Positions 35,880 through 45,735 of a DNA stretch of 64,000 bases are shown here, piece after piece. The position numbers and the translations under genes are program-made. The stretch is from positions 5,349,001 to 5,413,000 of the forward strand of contig NZ_CP036498.1 of the NCBI RefSeq assembly GCF_018279705.1, given 5' to 3'. The stretch comes from Tardiphaga alba (lineage in GTDB: Bacteria > Pseudomonadota > Alphaproteobacteria > Rhizobiales > Xanthobacteraceae). The notes under the pieces are model-generated. The model made no database searches. It saw nothing but the letters and a program-made list of their open reading frames with translations, and was not told where the DNA came from. Numbering within the stretch: position 1 is the first letter of the stretch; every line of letters begins with the position of its first letter.

Positions 35880-36422
35880 ATTCCCGTTTTGTTCTTGACA
35901 AAATTCCCATCATCCGGCATATCCCTCCCGTCTTGTTCGCGAGGGGCGCTCTCATGAGGCGTTTCTGGAGTGGGGCAGGATGCGGCGCCCGCGGCTTGCC
36001 TCGCAAGCAGGACTCGGGAGGCCGGGGGCCACCGTCACTCCCCACTACGGGGGAGAGCCGATAGTTCGGCTGCGACGGCACAGGCGAACGACGGAGAAAT
36101 CCGTCGGGATCAGCGTCTGCCGAAACCTGCTGCTTAGGCCGGGGGAGGCGATGCGCCGGTGTTCGAGCAGAACGGTCCTCCAGCCCAAAATCCCGCGGTG
36201 GCACGCCGTAAGGCGTTGCGCGGCTCAGGTTTGCTGGCGATCCAGCAGACAGGAGCAGCGTTGAGTCCACCGATCCGCGCCTTGCGGCGTGCCGCCTCCC
36301 CTCATCTTGGGGGAGGAATACGCATAGCTCGGGCGCCTCTGGCGCCGCGAGGACGAGATCGCGTGCGTTCGAGACATCACGTGGCTTTTTGACAGGTTGA
36401 TCAGCAACGACGCGCAGGAGCG
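35880..36422. other. Hairpin-rich GC region without a convincing gene
   Basis: About 540 bases with no codon pattern I trust, although all strands are partly open. It contains a series of perfect short hairpins: GCTTGC-CTC-GCAAGC at 35994-36008, AGCCGA-TAGT-TCGGCT at 36056-36071, CGACGGA-GAAA-TCCGTCG at 36089-36106, GGCG-ATG-CGCC at 36147-36157, ACGCC-GTAA-GGCGT at 36203-36216, TGCTGG-CGAT-CCAGCA at 36232-36247 and CTCCCC-(7)-GGGGAG at 36296-36315. Two loops (GAAA, GTAA) are GNRA tetraloops. Candidate structured RNA or decayed mobile element; not recognised. Confidence 0.5.
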
Positions 36423-36522
36423 CGAAGTCTCCCTCCCTCAAGCGGCTAAGCCGCGCAGTGGGGTCCGATGGACGAATTCGTCCATCGTAGTCCGCCGATA
36501 GGCGGGGGGTGGGGTCTCTCAC
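36423..36522. repeat. Left part of a second compound repeat copy, interrupted by the IS
   Basis: Carries CTCCCTCCCTCAAGCGG, the perfect GCGGCT-A-AGCCGC hairpin, a 22-bp perfect palindrome centred on GAATTC at 36466-36487, then CCGCCGATAGGCGG and GGGTGGGGTCTCTC. It ends at the IS; the matching right part resumes at 37853. Confidence 0.75.
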
Positions 36523-36554
36523 CGGTACAATCCGGGTAGATTCCCGACAGATTA

Positions 36555-36575
36555 GACCGGGATGATGGTCGACAG
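36555..36575 (+). repeat. IS481 inner terminal inverted repeat, left
   Basis: 21 bases beginning GACCGGGATGATGGTCGACA. Perfect complement of 37802-37822. The second, diverged unit (TCCGGGTAGATTCCCGACAG) lies just outside. Confidence 0.9.
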
Positions 36576-36604
36576 GTCAGATTGCATCGGAGGGAGGACC
36601 GCCG

Positions 36605-37849
36605 ATGCCTTTCGTGGAGACCTGTCGTATGGAAGAACGCGTTCGGATGCTGTCGGATTACGCCAGCGGGAACTGGAGCGTGACGGAGTTGTGCCGTCGC
36701 TACGGCATTGGCCGGGACACGTTTTACGAATGGCGCAGACGCCGCGATAGCGGGGTGGGCGACTGGTTTGTCGATCGCTCACATGCGCCGTTGCAGTGTC
36801 CGCATCGGACCGATCCGGCACGGGTCGAGAGCATCGTGGCCCTGCGCCGGCGATTTCCGCATCTGGGGCCGCGCAAGCTTCTGGCGATACTGGAGCGTCG
36901 CCATCCGGAACAGGCGTGGCCGGCAGCCTCGACGATCGGCGACCTGCTGAAGCAGGCCGGATTGATCGCACCGGTCAGGCGACGCCGGCGCCCGCTCGAT
37001 CAACAACGGCCGTTCACTGCCGTCCATGTGGCCAACGACGAATGGGCGATCGACTTCAAAGGCTGGTTCCGCACCGGTGACGGCACGCGGGTCGATCCAC
37101 TCACGCTGACCGACAGCGCGAGCCGCTATCTGCTTGGTGTGCAGATCGTGCCGATGACGATCGACGGCACGCGCCAGGCATTGACCGCGGTGTTCCAGCG
37201 CCATGGTCTGCCCCTGGCGATCCGCAGCGACAATGGCGCGCCGTTCGGCTCCAACGGCGCGGGTGGACTGACCCGGCTGTCGGCGTGGTGGCTCAAACTC
37301 GGCATTGTGCCGCACTTCGTGCATCCGGCCTCGCCGCAGGAAAACGGTCGCCACGAACGCATGCATCGCACATTGAAGCGGCAGACGTCCCGACCACCGG
37401 CCGCCACTGCGGCAGAGCAGCAGGCCCGGTTCGACGCCTTCAGGGCGCACTACAATGACGAGCGACCGCACGAGGCGATCGGTCAGGTCCCTCCGGCCGA
37501 TCTTTACACGGCATCGACGCGACGGATGCCGGATCGTCTCGAGGATCCCTGGTATGACGCCGATCACGAGATCCGGCGGATCCGCAGCAGCAGCGAGATC
37601 ATCTGGCACAAGCAGCCCGTTTTTATCAGCCTGGCGCTGGTGGGGGAGCTGGTCGGCATCGCCGAGCTCGAAACCGGCGACCATATCGTGCGCTTCTGCG
37701 ACTACGATATCGGGCTGATCGACCGGCTGCGTGTCTTCCGTAGATTCGGTCCGCCACGCGAGAATGCGTACCGCCCGCCTGACCCGGAACCAAGCCAAAA
37801 ACTGTCGACCATCATCCCGGTCCAAAGTGTCGATTATCATCCCGGTTGA
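36605..37849 (+). CDS. IS481-family DDE transposase
   Basis: 414 residues. The N-terminal helix-turn-helix has MLSDYASGNWSVTELCRRYG and IGRDTFYEWRRR. The integrase core carries the acidic trio: Asp in EWAIDFKGWFRTG, Asp in AIRSDNGAPFG, Glu in QENGRHERMHRTLK. HYNDERPHEAIGQVPPADLY is also typical. The reading frame runs through the right inverted repeats and ends in the outer unit (STIIPVQSVDYHPG), an unusual extension that may be a consequence of repeat doubling. The frame looks intact, so the element may still be active. Start ATG at 36605, with GGAGGGAGGA nearby. Confidence 0.93.
   Translation: MPFVETCRMEERVRMLSDYASGNWSVTELCRRYGIGRDTFYEWRRRRDSGVGDWFVDRSHAPLQCPHRTDPARVESIVALRRRFPHLGPRKLLAILERRHPEQAWPAASTIGDLLKQAGLIAPVRRRRRPLDQQRPFTAVHVANDEWAIDFKGWFRTGDGTRVDPLTLTDSASRYLLGVQIVPMTIDGTRQALTAVFQRHGLPLAIRSDNGAPFGSNGAGGLTRLSAWWLKLGIVPHFVHPASPQENGRHERMHRTLKRQTSRPPAATAAEQQARFDAFRAHYNDERPHEAIGQVPPADLYTASTRRMPDRLEDPWYDADHEIRRIRSSSEIIWHKQPVFISLALVGELVGIAELETGDHIVRFCDYDIGLIDRLRVFRRFGPPRENAYRPPDPEPSQKLSTIIPVQSVDYHPG
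37802..37822 (-). repeat. IS481 inner terminal inverted repeat, right
   Basis: 21 bases that read CTGTCGACCATCATCCCGGT then C on the plus strand, the exact complement of the left inner repeat. A diverged second unit, TGTCGATTATCATCCCGGTT, follows at 37828. Confidence 0.9.
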
Positions 37850-37852
37850 ACA

Positions 37853-37990
37853 ACCACGTGACGTCAGAGTTTGCGGAAACACCCCACCCGTCTCGAAGCT
37901 CGCTGGACGCTCGCTTCTCGCCACCCTCCCCCTTCGCTCCGCTCCGGGGAGGGAGAAGAAAGCGCCGCTATGCGGCTTGAGGGAGGGAGA
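37853..37990. repeat. Right part of the IS-interrupted compound repeat
   Basis: Resumes with CACGTGACGTCAGAGTTTGC and CCCACCCGTCTCGAAGCTCG, as in 35694-35871, then CCCTCCCCCTTCGCTCCGCT and CCGGGGAGGGAGAAG. It ends with a GCCGCTATGCGGC hairpin and GAGGGAGGGAG just before ubiG. Confidence 0.75.
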
Positions 37991-37997
37991 AGAGCAC

Positions 37998-38756
37998 TCA
38001 CACCTCTTCGGCAACCACCATGTAATTCACGCCCATGTCGGACGAGATCGACCAGCGGTCGGCAATCGGGTTGTAGCTCACGCCCGCCTGTTCGGTGATG
38101 CCCAGTTTGTTGCGCTCCAGATGCTGCGCGAGTTCGTCCGGCGTGACGAACTTCTCCCACTGATGGGTGCCGCGCGGCAGCCAGCGCAGCACATATTCAG
38201 CGGCGACGATGCCCAGCGCAAAGCTCCTGAAATTTCGATTCAGCGTCGAGACCACCATCAGGCCGCCGGGCTTCATCATCGACGCACAGCGATCGAGGAA
38301 GGCGCCGACATCAACGACATGCTCGACGACTTCCATCGCCAGCACCACATCGAACCGCTCGTCGGGATCGAGTTCCTCGACCGTGGTGCAGCGATAGTCG
38401 ATCGACAGGCCGCTTTTCTCCGCATGGAGATTTGCCGCAGCGATATTCGTGGCCGACGGATCGATGCCCGTCACCTGTGCACCGAGCCGCGTGAACGGCT
38501 CGCACAGCAGACCAGCGCCGCAGCCGATATCGAGCAGGCGCAAGCCGTCGAGACAATTCAGGCTGCGCGCATTGCGATCGAATTTCCGGCAGGCCGCATC
38601 GCGGATGAAGGACAGCCGCAGCGGATTGATCTTGTGCAGCGGCGCCATCTTGCCGCGCGGATCCCACCACTGCTCCGACAGTTTTGAAAACTTTTCGATC
38701 TCGGCCGCATCGACGGAAGCGGCGGAAGCATCGGATGAAGTCGCGTGCATGGCCAT
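37998..38756 (-). CDS. ubiG: Ubiquinone biosynthesis O-methyltransferase
   Basis: 252 residues. The SAM-binding glycine loop LRLLDIGCGAGLLCEP, then GIDPSATNIAAA and LDIAMEVVEH-like VVLAMEVVEHVVDV are the UbiG pattern. N-terminal KFSKLSEQWWDPRGKMAPLH is diagnostic. It carries out both O-methylations of ubiquinone synthesis (2-polyprenyl-6-hydroxyphenol and demethylubiquinol) at the inner membrane. ATG at 38756; the second ATG at 38750 is possible. A compound repeat abuts its stop. Confidence 0.95.
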   Translation of the reverse strand: MAMHATSSDASAASVDAAEIEKFSKLSEQWWDPRGKMAPLHKINPLRLSFIRDAACRKFDRNARSLNCLDGLRLLDIGCGAGLLCEPFTRLGAQVTGIDPSATNIAAANLHAEKSGLSIDYRCTTVEELDPDERFDVVLAMEVVEHVVDVGAFLDRCASMMKPGGLMVVSTLNRNFRSFALGIVAAEYVLRWLPRGTHQWEKFVTPDELAQHLERNKLGITEQAGVSYNPIADRWSISSDMGVNYMVVAEEV

Positions 38757-38769
38757 GAGAGCCTAGTTC

Positions 38770-39231
38770 CTAAGTGGCCGTAATGGCGTTGCGAAATTTG
38801 AGAGGCGAGGCAACGAGCTTAAGATTTTGATCTTGGTCGCCCATGCTTTCGAGATTGACGTCGCCGTAGTTGAGGATACGTCCAAGAATGCCCTGTTCGA
38901 CATTCACACCCGCGATTTTATCAACGCTGATTTCAAAAGTCTTCCGCGTGATGAAGCCGGTCTTGTGAACGACCCTGAGATTGGTCACGTCGGTTTCAGT
39001 AATCCAGCGCTGGAACCAGGCCGAAACAGTGAAAAAGAACGCGACCACGGCAATCACGCCCGAAGCTACAAGCCCCGCGAACGTCAGCGCCGGATTCACG
39101 CCTGATCCCACGAACAAAGCCGCCGCGACGATCCAGCCCAGAATGCCCTTCCAATAGACGACCCAGTGCAGGTTGCTGGAATACAGCACCTTCTCGTCCG
39201 GCTGCAGGATATCGTCGATATAGCGTCCCAT
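38770..39231 (-). CDS. PH-domain (bPH2) membrane protein
   Basis: 153 residues. The N-terminus MGRYIDDILQPDEKVLYSSN is followed by two hydrophobic segments (VVYWKGILGWIVAAALFVGS, LVASGVIAVVAFFF) and a bacterial pleckstrin-like domain (VVHKTGFITRKTFEISVDKI, GDVNLESMGD). It is in the inner membrane with the PH part probably cytoplasmic. Function unknown. The start was chosen at MGRY (39231); the open frame continues to 39381 but that extension is not like the family. It sits between ubiG and the divergent lysC. Confidence 0.88.
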   Translation of the reverse strand: MGRYIDDILQPDEKVLYSSNLHWVVYWKGILGWIVAAALFVGSGVNPALTFAGLVASGVIAVVAFFFTVSAWFQRWITETDVTNLRVVHKTGFITRKTFEISVDKIAGVNVEQGILGRILNYGDVNLESMGDQDQNLKLVASPLKFRNAITAT

Positions 39232-39386
39232 GAGCCGTCCAAATGACCTGTTTCGGAGCTTTCTAAGCGGGTTCGGGGCGGGTTGCTTGCCCACACCCCC
39301 GCCGCTATGTATACGCGCCGTTTGACCCGCTCGCGTCGCGAGTGCGGTATCTTTACCCACTGTCGCCAGGGAATGCACCACTCGTC

Positions 39387-40640
39387 ATGGGCCGTCTCGT
39401 AATGAAATTCGGCGGTACGTCCGTCGCCAATATCGATCGCATTCGTAACGTCGCGCAGCACGTCAAACGCGAAGTCGATGCCGGTCACGAGGTTGCGGTC
39501 GTGGTGTCGGCGATGTCGGGCAAGACCAATGAGCTGGTCGCCTGGTGTAACGAAGTTTCGCCGATGTATGACGCGCGCGAATACGACGCCATCGTCGCCT
39601 CCGGCGAACTGGTGACGGCCGGCCTTTTGGCCATCGCGCTGCAGAGCATCGGCATCGATGCCCGCTCCTGGCAGGGCTGGCAGATCCCGATCCGCACCTC
39701 CGACGCCCATGCCTCGGCGCGCATCGACGAGATCGACGGCGAAAAGCTGATCAAGCGCTTCAAGGAGCGCAAGGAAGTGGCCGTGATCGCCGGCTTCCAG
39801 GGCATCCATGAAGCCACCGGCCGCGTCACCACCCTCGGCCGCGGCGGCTCGGACACCTCCGCCGTGGCTGTGGCCGCCGCCATCAAGGCGGATCGCTGCG
39901 ACATCTATACGGACGTCGATGGCGTCTACACCACCGACCCGCGTATCGTGCCGAAGGCGCACCGCATGGATAAGGTGGCATTCGAAGAAATGCTGGAACT
40001 GGCCTCGCAGGGCGCGAAAGTGCTGCAGGTCCGCTCCGTCGAGCTCGGCATGACCCACAATATGCCGATCTTCGTCCGCTCCAGCTTTGACAAACCCGAA
40101 GATATCGACCCGCACGGCACGCCGCCGGGCACGCTGATCTGCAGCGAGGAGGAAATCATGGAAAGCCACGTCGTCACCGGAATCGCCTTTTCCAAGGACG
40201 AGGCCCAGATTTCCGTGCGCCAGATCGAAGACAAGCCGGGCGTTGCCGCCTCGATCTTCGTGCCGCTGGCCGACGCGAACATCAATGTGGACATGATCGT
40301 CCAGAACGTCTCAGAAGACGGCAAGACCACCGACCTGACCTTCACCGTGCCGGCCACCGACTATGCCCGCGCCAAGGAGACCATCACGGCGGCCAAGGGC
40401 AAGATCGGCTTCGCCCGCATCGACAGCGCCACCGATGTCGCCAAGGTCTCGGTGATCGGCTCGGGCATGCGCAGCCATGCCGGCGTCGCCGCCCAGGCCT
40501 TCGCCGCTTTGTCGGAAAAGCAGATCAATATCCGCGCGATCACCACGTCGGAGATCAAGTTCTCGGTGCTGATCGATGCCGCCTATACGGAACTGGCGGT
40601 CCGCACCCTCCACACGCTGTATGGTCTCGACAAAGCTTAA
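39387..40640 (+). CDS. lysC: Aspartate kinase
   Basis: 417 residues. The kinase domain begins MGRLVMKFGGTSVANIDRIR, with the nucleotide-binding loop VTTLGRGGSDTSAVAVAAAI and the YTDVDGVYTTDPRIVP segment. Two C-terminal ACT domains (from about residue 265) bind the feedback amino acids, with VIGSGMRSHAGVAAQAFAAL and ITTSEIKFSVLIDAAYTELA. It phosphorylates aspartate at the head of Lys/Thr/Met synthesis. The start at 39387 matches the family; the open frame begins 45 bases earlier. Confidence 0.96.
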   Translation: MGRLVMKFGGTSVANIDRIRNVAQHVKREVDAGHEVAVVVSAMSGKTNELVAWCNEVSPMYDAREYDAIVASGELVTAGLLAIALQSIGIDARSWQGWQIPIRTSDAHASARIDEIDGEKLIKRFKERKEVAVIAGFQGIHEATGRVTTLGRGGSDTSAVAVAAAIKADRCDIYTDVDGVYTTDPRIVPKAHRMDKVAFEEMLELASQGAKVLQVRSVELGMTHNMPIFVRSSFDKPEDIDPHGTPPGTLICSEEEIMESHVVTGIAFSKDEAQISVRQIEDKPGVAASIFVPLADANINVDMIVQNVSEDGKTTDLTFTVPATDYARAKETITAAKGKIGFARIDSATDVAKVSVIGSGMRSHAGVAAQAFAALSEKQINIRAITTSEIKFSVLIDAAYTELAVRTLHTLYGLDKA

Positions 40641-40915
40641 GAGACCCGGCGTAGACAGTTTTTCCTGAAACATCCGTCCTTTTAAAGTGATCAGGATGTT
40701 TCTCGTCTGGCAGGCGTTTTGCTTGGCAAAACAAGCCTCAAACCGGTATAGCCCTGTTAGGGGCAACCGTATCGGTTGAGGGCGCCGTTTCGGACAATCT
40801 GATTCGGTTTCCACGGTCGCGCCCATTTGCGCGATCGTGCAAATGCTATTGATTTCTGAGGCTTAGCCAGCGCACGATTTTCCCCGGGCACTGGCATCGT
40901 GGGAGGTGTGGGCAT
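40641..40915 (+). other. lysC-ptsP intergenic region with an inverted repeat
   Basis: GAAACATCC at 40667-40675 and GGATGTTTC at 40694-40702 form a perfect 9-bp inverted repeat with an 18-base spacer. No T-run follows on the plus strand, so it is not a standard terminator, but it could be a regulatory or bidirectional hairpin. The ptsP ribosome site GGGAGGTG is at the end of the region. No gene seen. Confidence 0.55.
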
Positions 40916-43183
40916 ATGCGGAGCGCGTCGGGCGGCCCCCGAGTCTTGCTGAGACGGCTCCGTGAAGTCATGGCGGAGCAGGTCAGCGCTCAGGAGCGTC
41001 TCGACAAGATCGTCGTGCTCATCGCCGCCAATATGGTGGCTGAGGTCTGTTCCACCTACGTGCTCCGCGTCGATAACACGCTCGAACTCTATGCCACCGA
41101 AGGTCTGAATCGCGACGCCGTGCATCGCACGGTGCTGAACGCGCATGAAGGCCTGGTCGGCCTGGTCGCCTCGGAAGCGACGCCGCTCAATCTCAACGAC
41201 GCCCAGAGCCATCCGGCCTTCGCCTTCCGCCCGGAAACCGGCGAAGAAATCTACCACTCGTTCCTGGGCGTGCCGATCCTGCGCGCCGGCAACACGCTCG
41301 GCGTGCTGGTGGTGCAGAACCGCGCCAAGCGCACTTATGTCGAGGAAGAAGTCGAGGCTCTGCAGACCACCGCGATGGTGCTGGCCGAGATGATCGCCTC
41401 CGGCGAGCTGTCCTCGCTGGCCGAGCCCGGCGCTGAGCCAGCCGCGCGGCATTCGATCCACAAGACCGGCGCGATCCTCTCCGACGGCATCGCGCTCGGC
41501 CATGTGGTACTGCACGAACCACGTGTGGTCATTACCAATTACATCGCCGAAGACCTGCCAAAGGAAATCAAGCGGCTCGATGCGGCTCTGACCAAGCTGC
41601 GCGCCGATCTCGATCGCATGCTGGAGCGCGGCGACGTCGCCGAAGGTGGCGAGCACCGCGACGTGCTCGAAGCCTATCGCATGTTCGCCAATGACCACGG
41701 CTGGTCGCACAAGCTGCACGAAGCCGTCGCAACGGGCCTCACGGCCGAAGCAGCCGTCGAGCGCGTGCAGTCCGACACCCGCGCGCGCATGCTGCGCTCG
41801 ACCGATCCGTATCTGCGCGATCGCCTGCACGATCTCGAGGATCTCGGCCATCGCCTGATGCGCCAGCTTGTCGGCCAGGATCACGCGCCATCGCGCGAGC
41901 AGATGCCGGACAATGCGATCCTGATCGCGCGCGCGATGGGCCCGGCTGCCCTGCTCGACTACGACCGCAAGAAACTGCGCGGCCTGGTGCTGGAAGAAGG
42001 CACGGCGAATTCGCACGTCTCCATCGTGGCGCGCGCGCTCGGCATTCCAGCACTGGGCGAAGTCGCCAACGCGCCCGGCATCGCCGATCCCGGCGACGCC
42101 ATCATCGTCGATGGCACCTCGGGCTCGATCTATATCCGCCCGTCGCAGGAAATCGAATCCGCCTATGCCGAACGCGTGCGTTTCCGCGCCCGTCGGCAAG
42201 CGCAATATTCGGCGCTGCGCGACAAGCCCTGCGTGACCAGGGACGGCGTCAAGGTCGACCTGCACATCAATGCCGGCCTGATCATCGACCTCCCGCATAT
42301 CGACGACACTGGTTCGGCAGGCATCGGCCTATTCCGCACCGAATTGCAGTTCATGGTCGGCGAAAGCCTGCCGCGCTCCAGCGATCAGCTGCAGCTCTAT
42401 CGCGCCGTGCTCGACGCGGCCGGCCCGAAGCCCGTCACCTTCCGCACGCTCGATATCGGCGGCGACAAGGCGCTGCCTTACATGGAGACCGTGGTCGAAG
42501 AGAACCCCGCGCTCGGCTGGCGCGCGATCCGTCTCGGCCTCGATCGGCCGGGCTTGCTGCGCGGCCAGATCCGCGCGCTGCTGCGTGCCGGCGGCGGCCG
42601 CGCGCTGCGCATCATGTTCCCGATGATCTCGGAAGTCGCCGAATTCGATCAGGCCAAGGCGATCATCGAGCGCGAGCTGACCTATCTGCGCCAGCACGGT
42701 CATGCGCTGCCGGAACGCATCGATGTCGGCACCATGATCGAGGTGCCGGCGCTGATCTATCAGCTCGACGAATTGTTGAAGAAGGTCGATTTCGTCTCCG
42801 TCGGCTCCAACGACCTGTTCCAGTTCCTGTTCGCCGTCGATCGCGGCAACTCGAAAGTTTCGGATCGTTTCGACACGCTGTCGGCACCCATCCTGCGTGT
42901 GCTGCGCGAGATCGTGCAGAAGGGCGATGCGGCCCGGCGCCATGTCTCGCTCTGCGGCGAGATGGCCTCGCAGCCGATCGGCGCATTGGCGCTCGTCGCG
43001 CTCGGATATCGCACGCTGTCGCTGTCTGCCACCGCACATGGTCCGGTGAAGGCGCTGATTCTCGACCTCGACGCCAAGAAGGCCGAGGCACTGATGTCGA
43101 AGCTGCTCGATGCGCCATCGGGCAGCGTCTCGATCCGGCAGAAACTGACCGAATTCGCCGAAGCCGAAGGCCTGTCGTTGTAG
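40916..43183 (+). CDS. ptsP: Nitrogen PTS phosphotransferase EI-Ntr
   Basis: 755 residues. An N-terminal GAF domain (about 25-160) is followed by the enzyme I core. The phospho-acceptor His367 is in GTANSHVSIVARALG, the PEP-binding barrel carries GLFRTELQFM and RTLDIGGDKALPYM, and the catalytic Cys680 is in SLCGEMAS. EI-Ntr takes phosphate from PEP and feeds NPr and EIIA-Ntr, regulating potassium, nitrogen and stress responses in the cytoplasm. Strong ribosome site GGGAGGTG before the ATG. It lies 57 bp upstream of prfA. Confidence 0.96.
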   Translation: MRSASGGPRVLLRRLREVMAEQVSAQERLDKIVVLIAANMVAEVCSTYVLRVDNTLELYATEGLNRDAVHRTVLNAHEGLVGLVASEATPLNLNDAQSHPAFAFRPETGEEIYHSFLGVPILRAGNTLGVLVVQNRAKRTYVEEEVEALQTTAMVLAEMIASGELSSLAEPGAEPAARHSIHKTGAILSDGIALGHVVLHEPRVVITNYIAEDLPKEIKRLDAALTKLRADLDRMLERGDVAEGGEHRDVLEAYRMFANDHGWSHKLHEAVATGLTAEAAVERVQSDTRARMLRSTDPYLRDRLHDLEDLGHRLMRQLVGQDHAPSREQMPDNAILIARAMGPAALLDYDRKKLRGLVLEEGTANSHVSIVARALGIPALGEVANAPGIADPGDAIIVDGTSGSIYIRPSQEIESAYAERVRFRARRQAQYSALRDKPCVTRDGVKVDLHINAGLIIDLPHIDDTGSAGIGLFRTELQFMVGESLPRSSDQLQLYRAVLDAAGPKPVTFRTLDIGGDKALPYMETVVEENPALGWRAIRLGLDRPGLLRGQIRALLRAGGGRALRIMFPMISEVAEFDQAKAIIERELTYLRQHGHALPERIDVGTMIEVPALIYQLDELLKKVDFVSVGSNDLFQFLFAVDRGNSKVSDRFDTLSAPILRVLREIVQKGDAARRHVSLCGEMASQPIGALALVALGYRTLSLSATAHGPVKALILDLDAKKAEALMSKLLDAPSGSVSIRQKLTEFAEAEGLSL

Positions 43184-43240
43184 CGAGGCTCAGTCCCGCT
43201 GCACGTCGCCTCGCCTGTCCGCGCCTTCCGAGATTTTCCA

Positions 43241-44319
<1,079 letters not shown>

Positions 44320-44323
<4 letters not shown>

Positions 44324-45213
44324 GCGCCGGCGACATCGACTTCACTGGCCAAACCGTCGAAGCCGCGCGGCGTTCGCTCACAAACCTGCTTCGCGCCAGC
44401 CTTATCGACTCGCCTGAACTCGATGCGCGGCTGCTGGTCGGCGCCGCGCTGAATTTCGATCTCACGGGCCTGATCTCCGCAGCGAAACGCACGCTCTCCC
44501 CGGATGAGGCTGCGCAACTCGCGCAATTCGCTGCCCGTCGCCTCTATGGCGAGCCGATCGCGCGCATCACCGGGATCAAGGAGTTCTGGGGACTACAATT
44601 CACCCTCTCGGCCGACACATTGGTGCCGCGCCCCGACACCGAAACCATCGTCGAAGCCGCGCTCGAATGCCTGGACACGCGCGGGCCTCGGTCACGCGCC
44701 TTGCGGATCGCCGATCTCGGCACCGGCTCAGGCGCGATCATCCTGGCACTGCTGTCCGAACTCCCCAACGCGACGGGCATCGCGACCGACATCAATTTCG
44801 CTGCACTGCGAGCCGCGCGCGGCAATGCCGAACGCAACGGGCTTGCGCACCGCACACATTTCGTCGCTTGCGACTACGCCTCCGCACTGCATGAGGGCTT
44901 TGACCTGATCGTGTCGAACCCGCCCTACATTCCATCCGCCGATATCGCCGGCCTCGACATCGAAGTTCGCGCGCATGATCCGATGCGCGCGCTTGACGGA
45001 GGCAGTGACGGTTACGACGCCTATCGCATCATCGCCCCTGAGGCTGCGCGGTTGCTTTCACCCGGCGGCTTCCTGGTCGTCGAGGTCGGCCATGATCAAA
45101 GCGATACAGTCGCTGACCTCATCTCGGAGGCAGGCCTCGATCTTCCCGCGCCGGCCAAAACCGACCTCGGTGGCATCAGACGGGCGGTTATGGGGCTAAA
45201 AAAGCCGCGATAA
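44320..45213 (+). CDS. prmC: Release factor glutamine methyltransferase
   Basis: 297 residues. The NPPY motif ([14 protein letters not shown], Asn200) and the SAM loop [20 protein letters not shown] are the N5-glutamine methyltransferase signature. It methylates the glutamine of the GGQ motif in RF1 and RF2. It starts at a GTG within the prfA stop, so it is translated by coupling. Confidence 0.95.
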
Positions 45214-45735
45214 AGCCTTCTTAAATCGAAAAAAACCGCTTGGAATATCCCTTGGGAGCGACTACCTTCCGGGCAGCATCGGAACAGGGTTGGTTCGCCC
45301 CATAGGTATCTGGGTGACCAGTAATCTCGGAAGAGAGCCCGTCCGGATACAGGTTCCACAGGCAGGTCTGGTTGAGCGCGAAGGCTGAAAGTGCTGCGCA
45401 GCTCACGACCGCAGAGCGAACGAAAGCCTGATTATTGCGCTTTGGATTTCACGGACAACAGCCGCGCCGGGACATGAGCCCGGATAAGGCAGGCGTCTGA
45501 CTTGGCCGGTTTGATGGGATCAGCCGGCGATTGGGGAACGCGTCTTTGCTGAACGCGACTTTGGGCAAAATCGATGCAGCGATGACCTGCACGACGGATT
45601 TGGACGCATGCCTTCAACCGGCCAGTCCGAATCTCGCGGAATGCTGCCGCGACACGAAAACTCAGCGCCACGAATTTCAGCGCGTAGCAACTCAGTAATC
45701 AGCTTTGTGACAAATCTCGGTAACGAAAGCGACAC
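45214..45735. other. Intergenic region between prmC and the DUF4167 gene
   Basis: 522 bases. One candidate small minus-strand frame is listed separately (45221-45406). The rest has no recognisable gene or repeat. Confidence 0.4.
45221..45406 (-). CDS. Possible small secreted peptide (doubtful)
   Basis: 61 residues from a GTG, with a hydrophobic N-terminus (SCAALSAFALNQTCLW) that extends in frame upstream as AFVRSAVVSCAALSAFALNQ, like the core of a signal peptide. Three cysteines follow or lie within it, and the end is KVVAPKGYSKRFFSI. No good ribosome site or ATG is seen, so the start is unclear. Could be a decayed exported protein. Low confidence. Confidence 0.25.
   Translation of the reverse strand: MSCAALSAFALNQTCLWNLYPDGLSSEITGHPDTYGANQPCSDAARKVVAPKGYSKRFFSI

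Larger units (their letters stand above)
36526..37852 (+). mobile_element. IS481-family insertion sequence
   Basis: About 1327 bases with one transposase gene. Perfect 21-bp inverted repeats beginning GACCGGGATGATGG lie at 36555-36575 and 37802-37822. Outside each is a second, diverged copy (36526-36550 and 37828-37852), so each end carries two tandem repeat units. The flanks TCTCTCACC and ACCACGTGACG rejoin to match the uninterrupted repeat at 35694-35871. The exact outer border and target duplication (perhaps ACC) cannot be fixed from this copy alone. Confidence 0.85.

Noticed and set aside
35878..36522. Minus-strand frame of 214 codons in the hairpin region
   Set aside because: It runs through palindromes and repeats and has no family match; the opposite strands are also partly open, as expected in high-GC DNA.
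40667..40702. Terminator after lysC
   Set aside because: The 9-bp stem has an 18-base loop and no T-run, so it is reported only as an inverted repeat.
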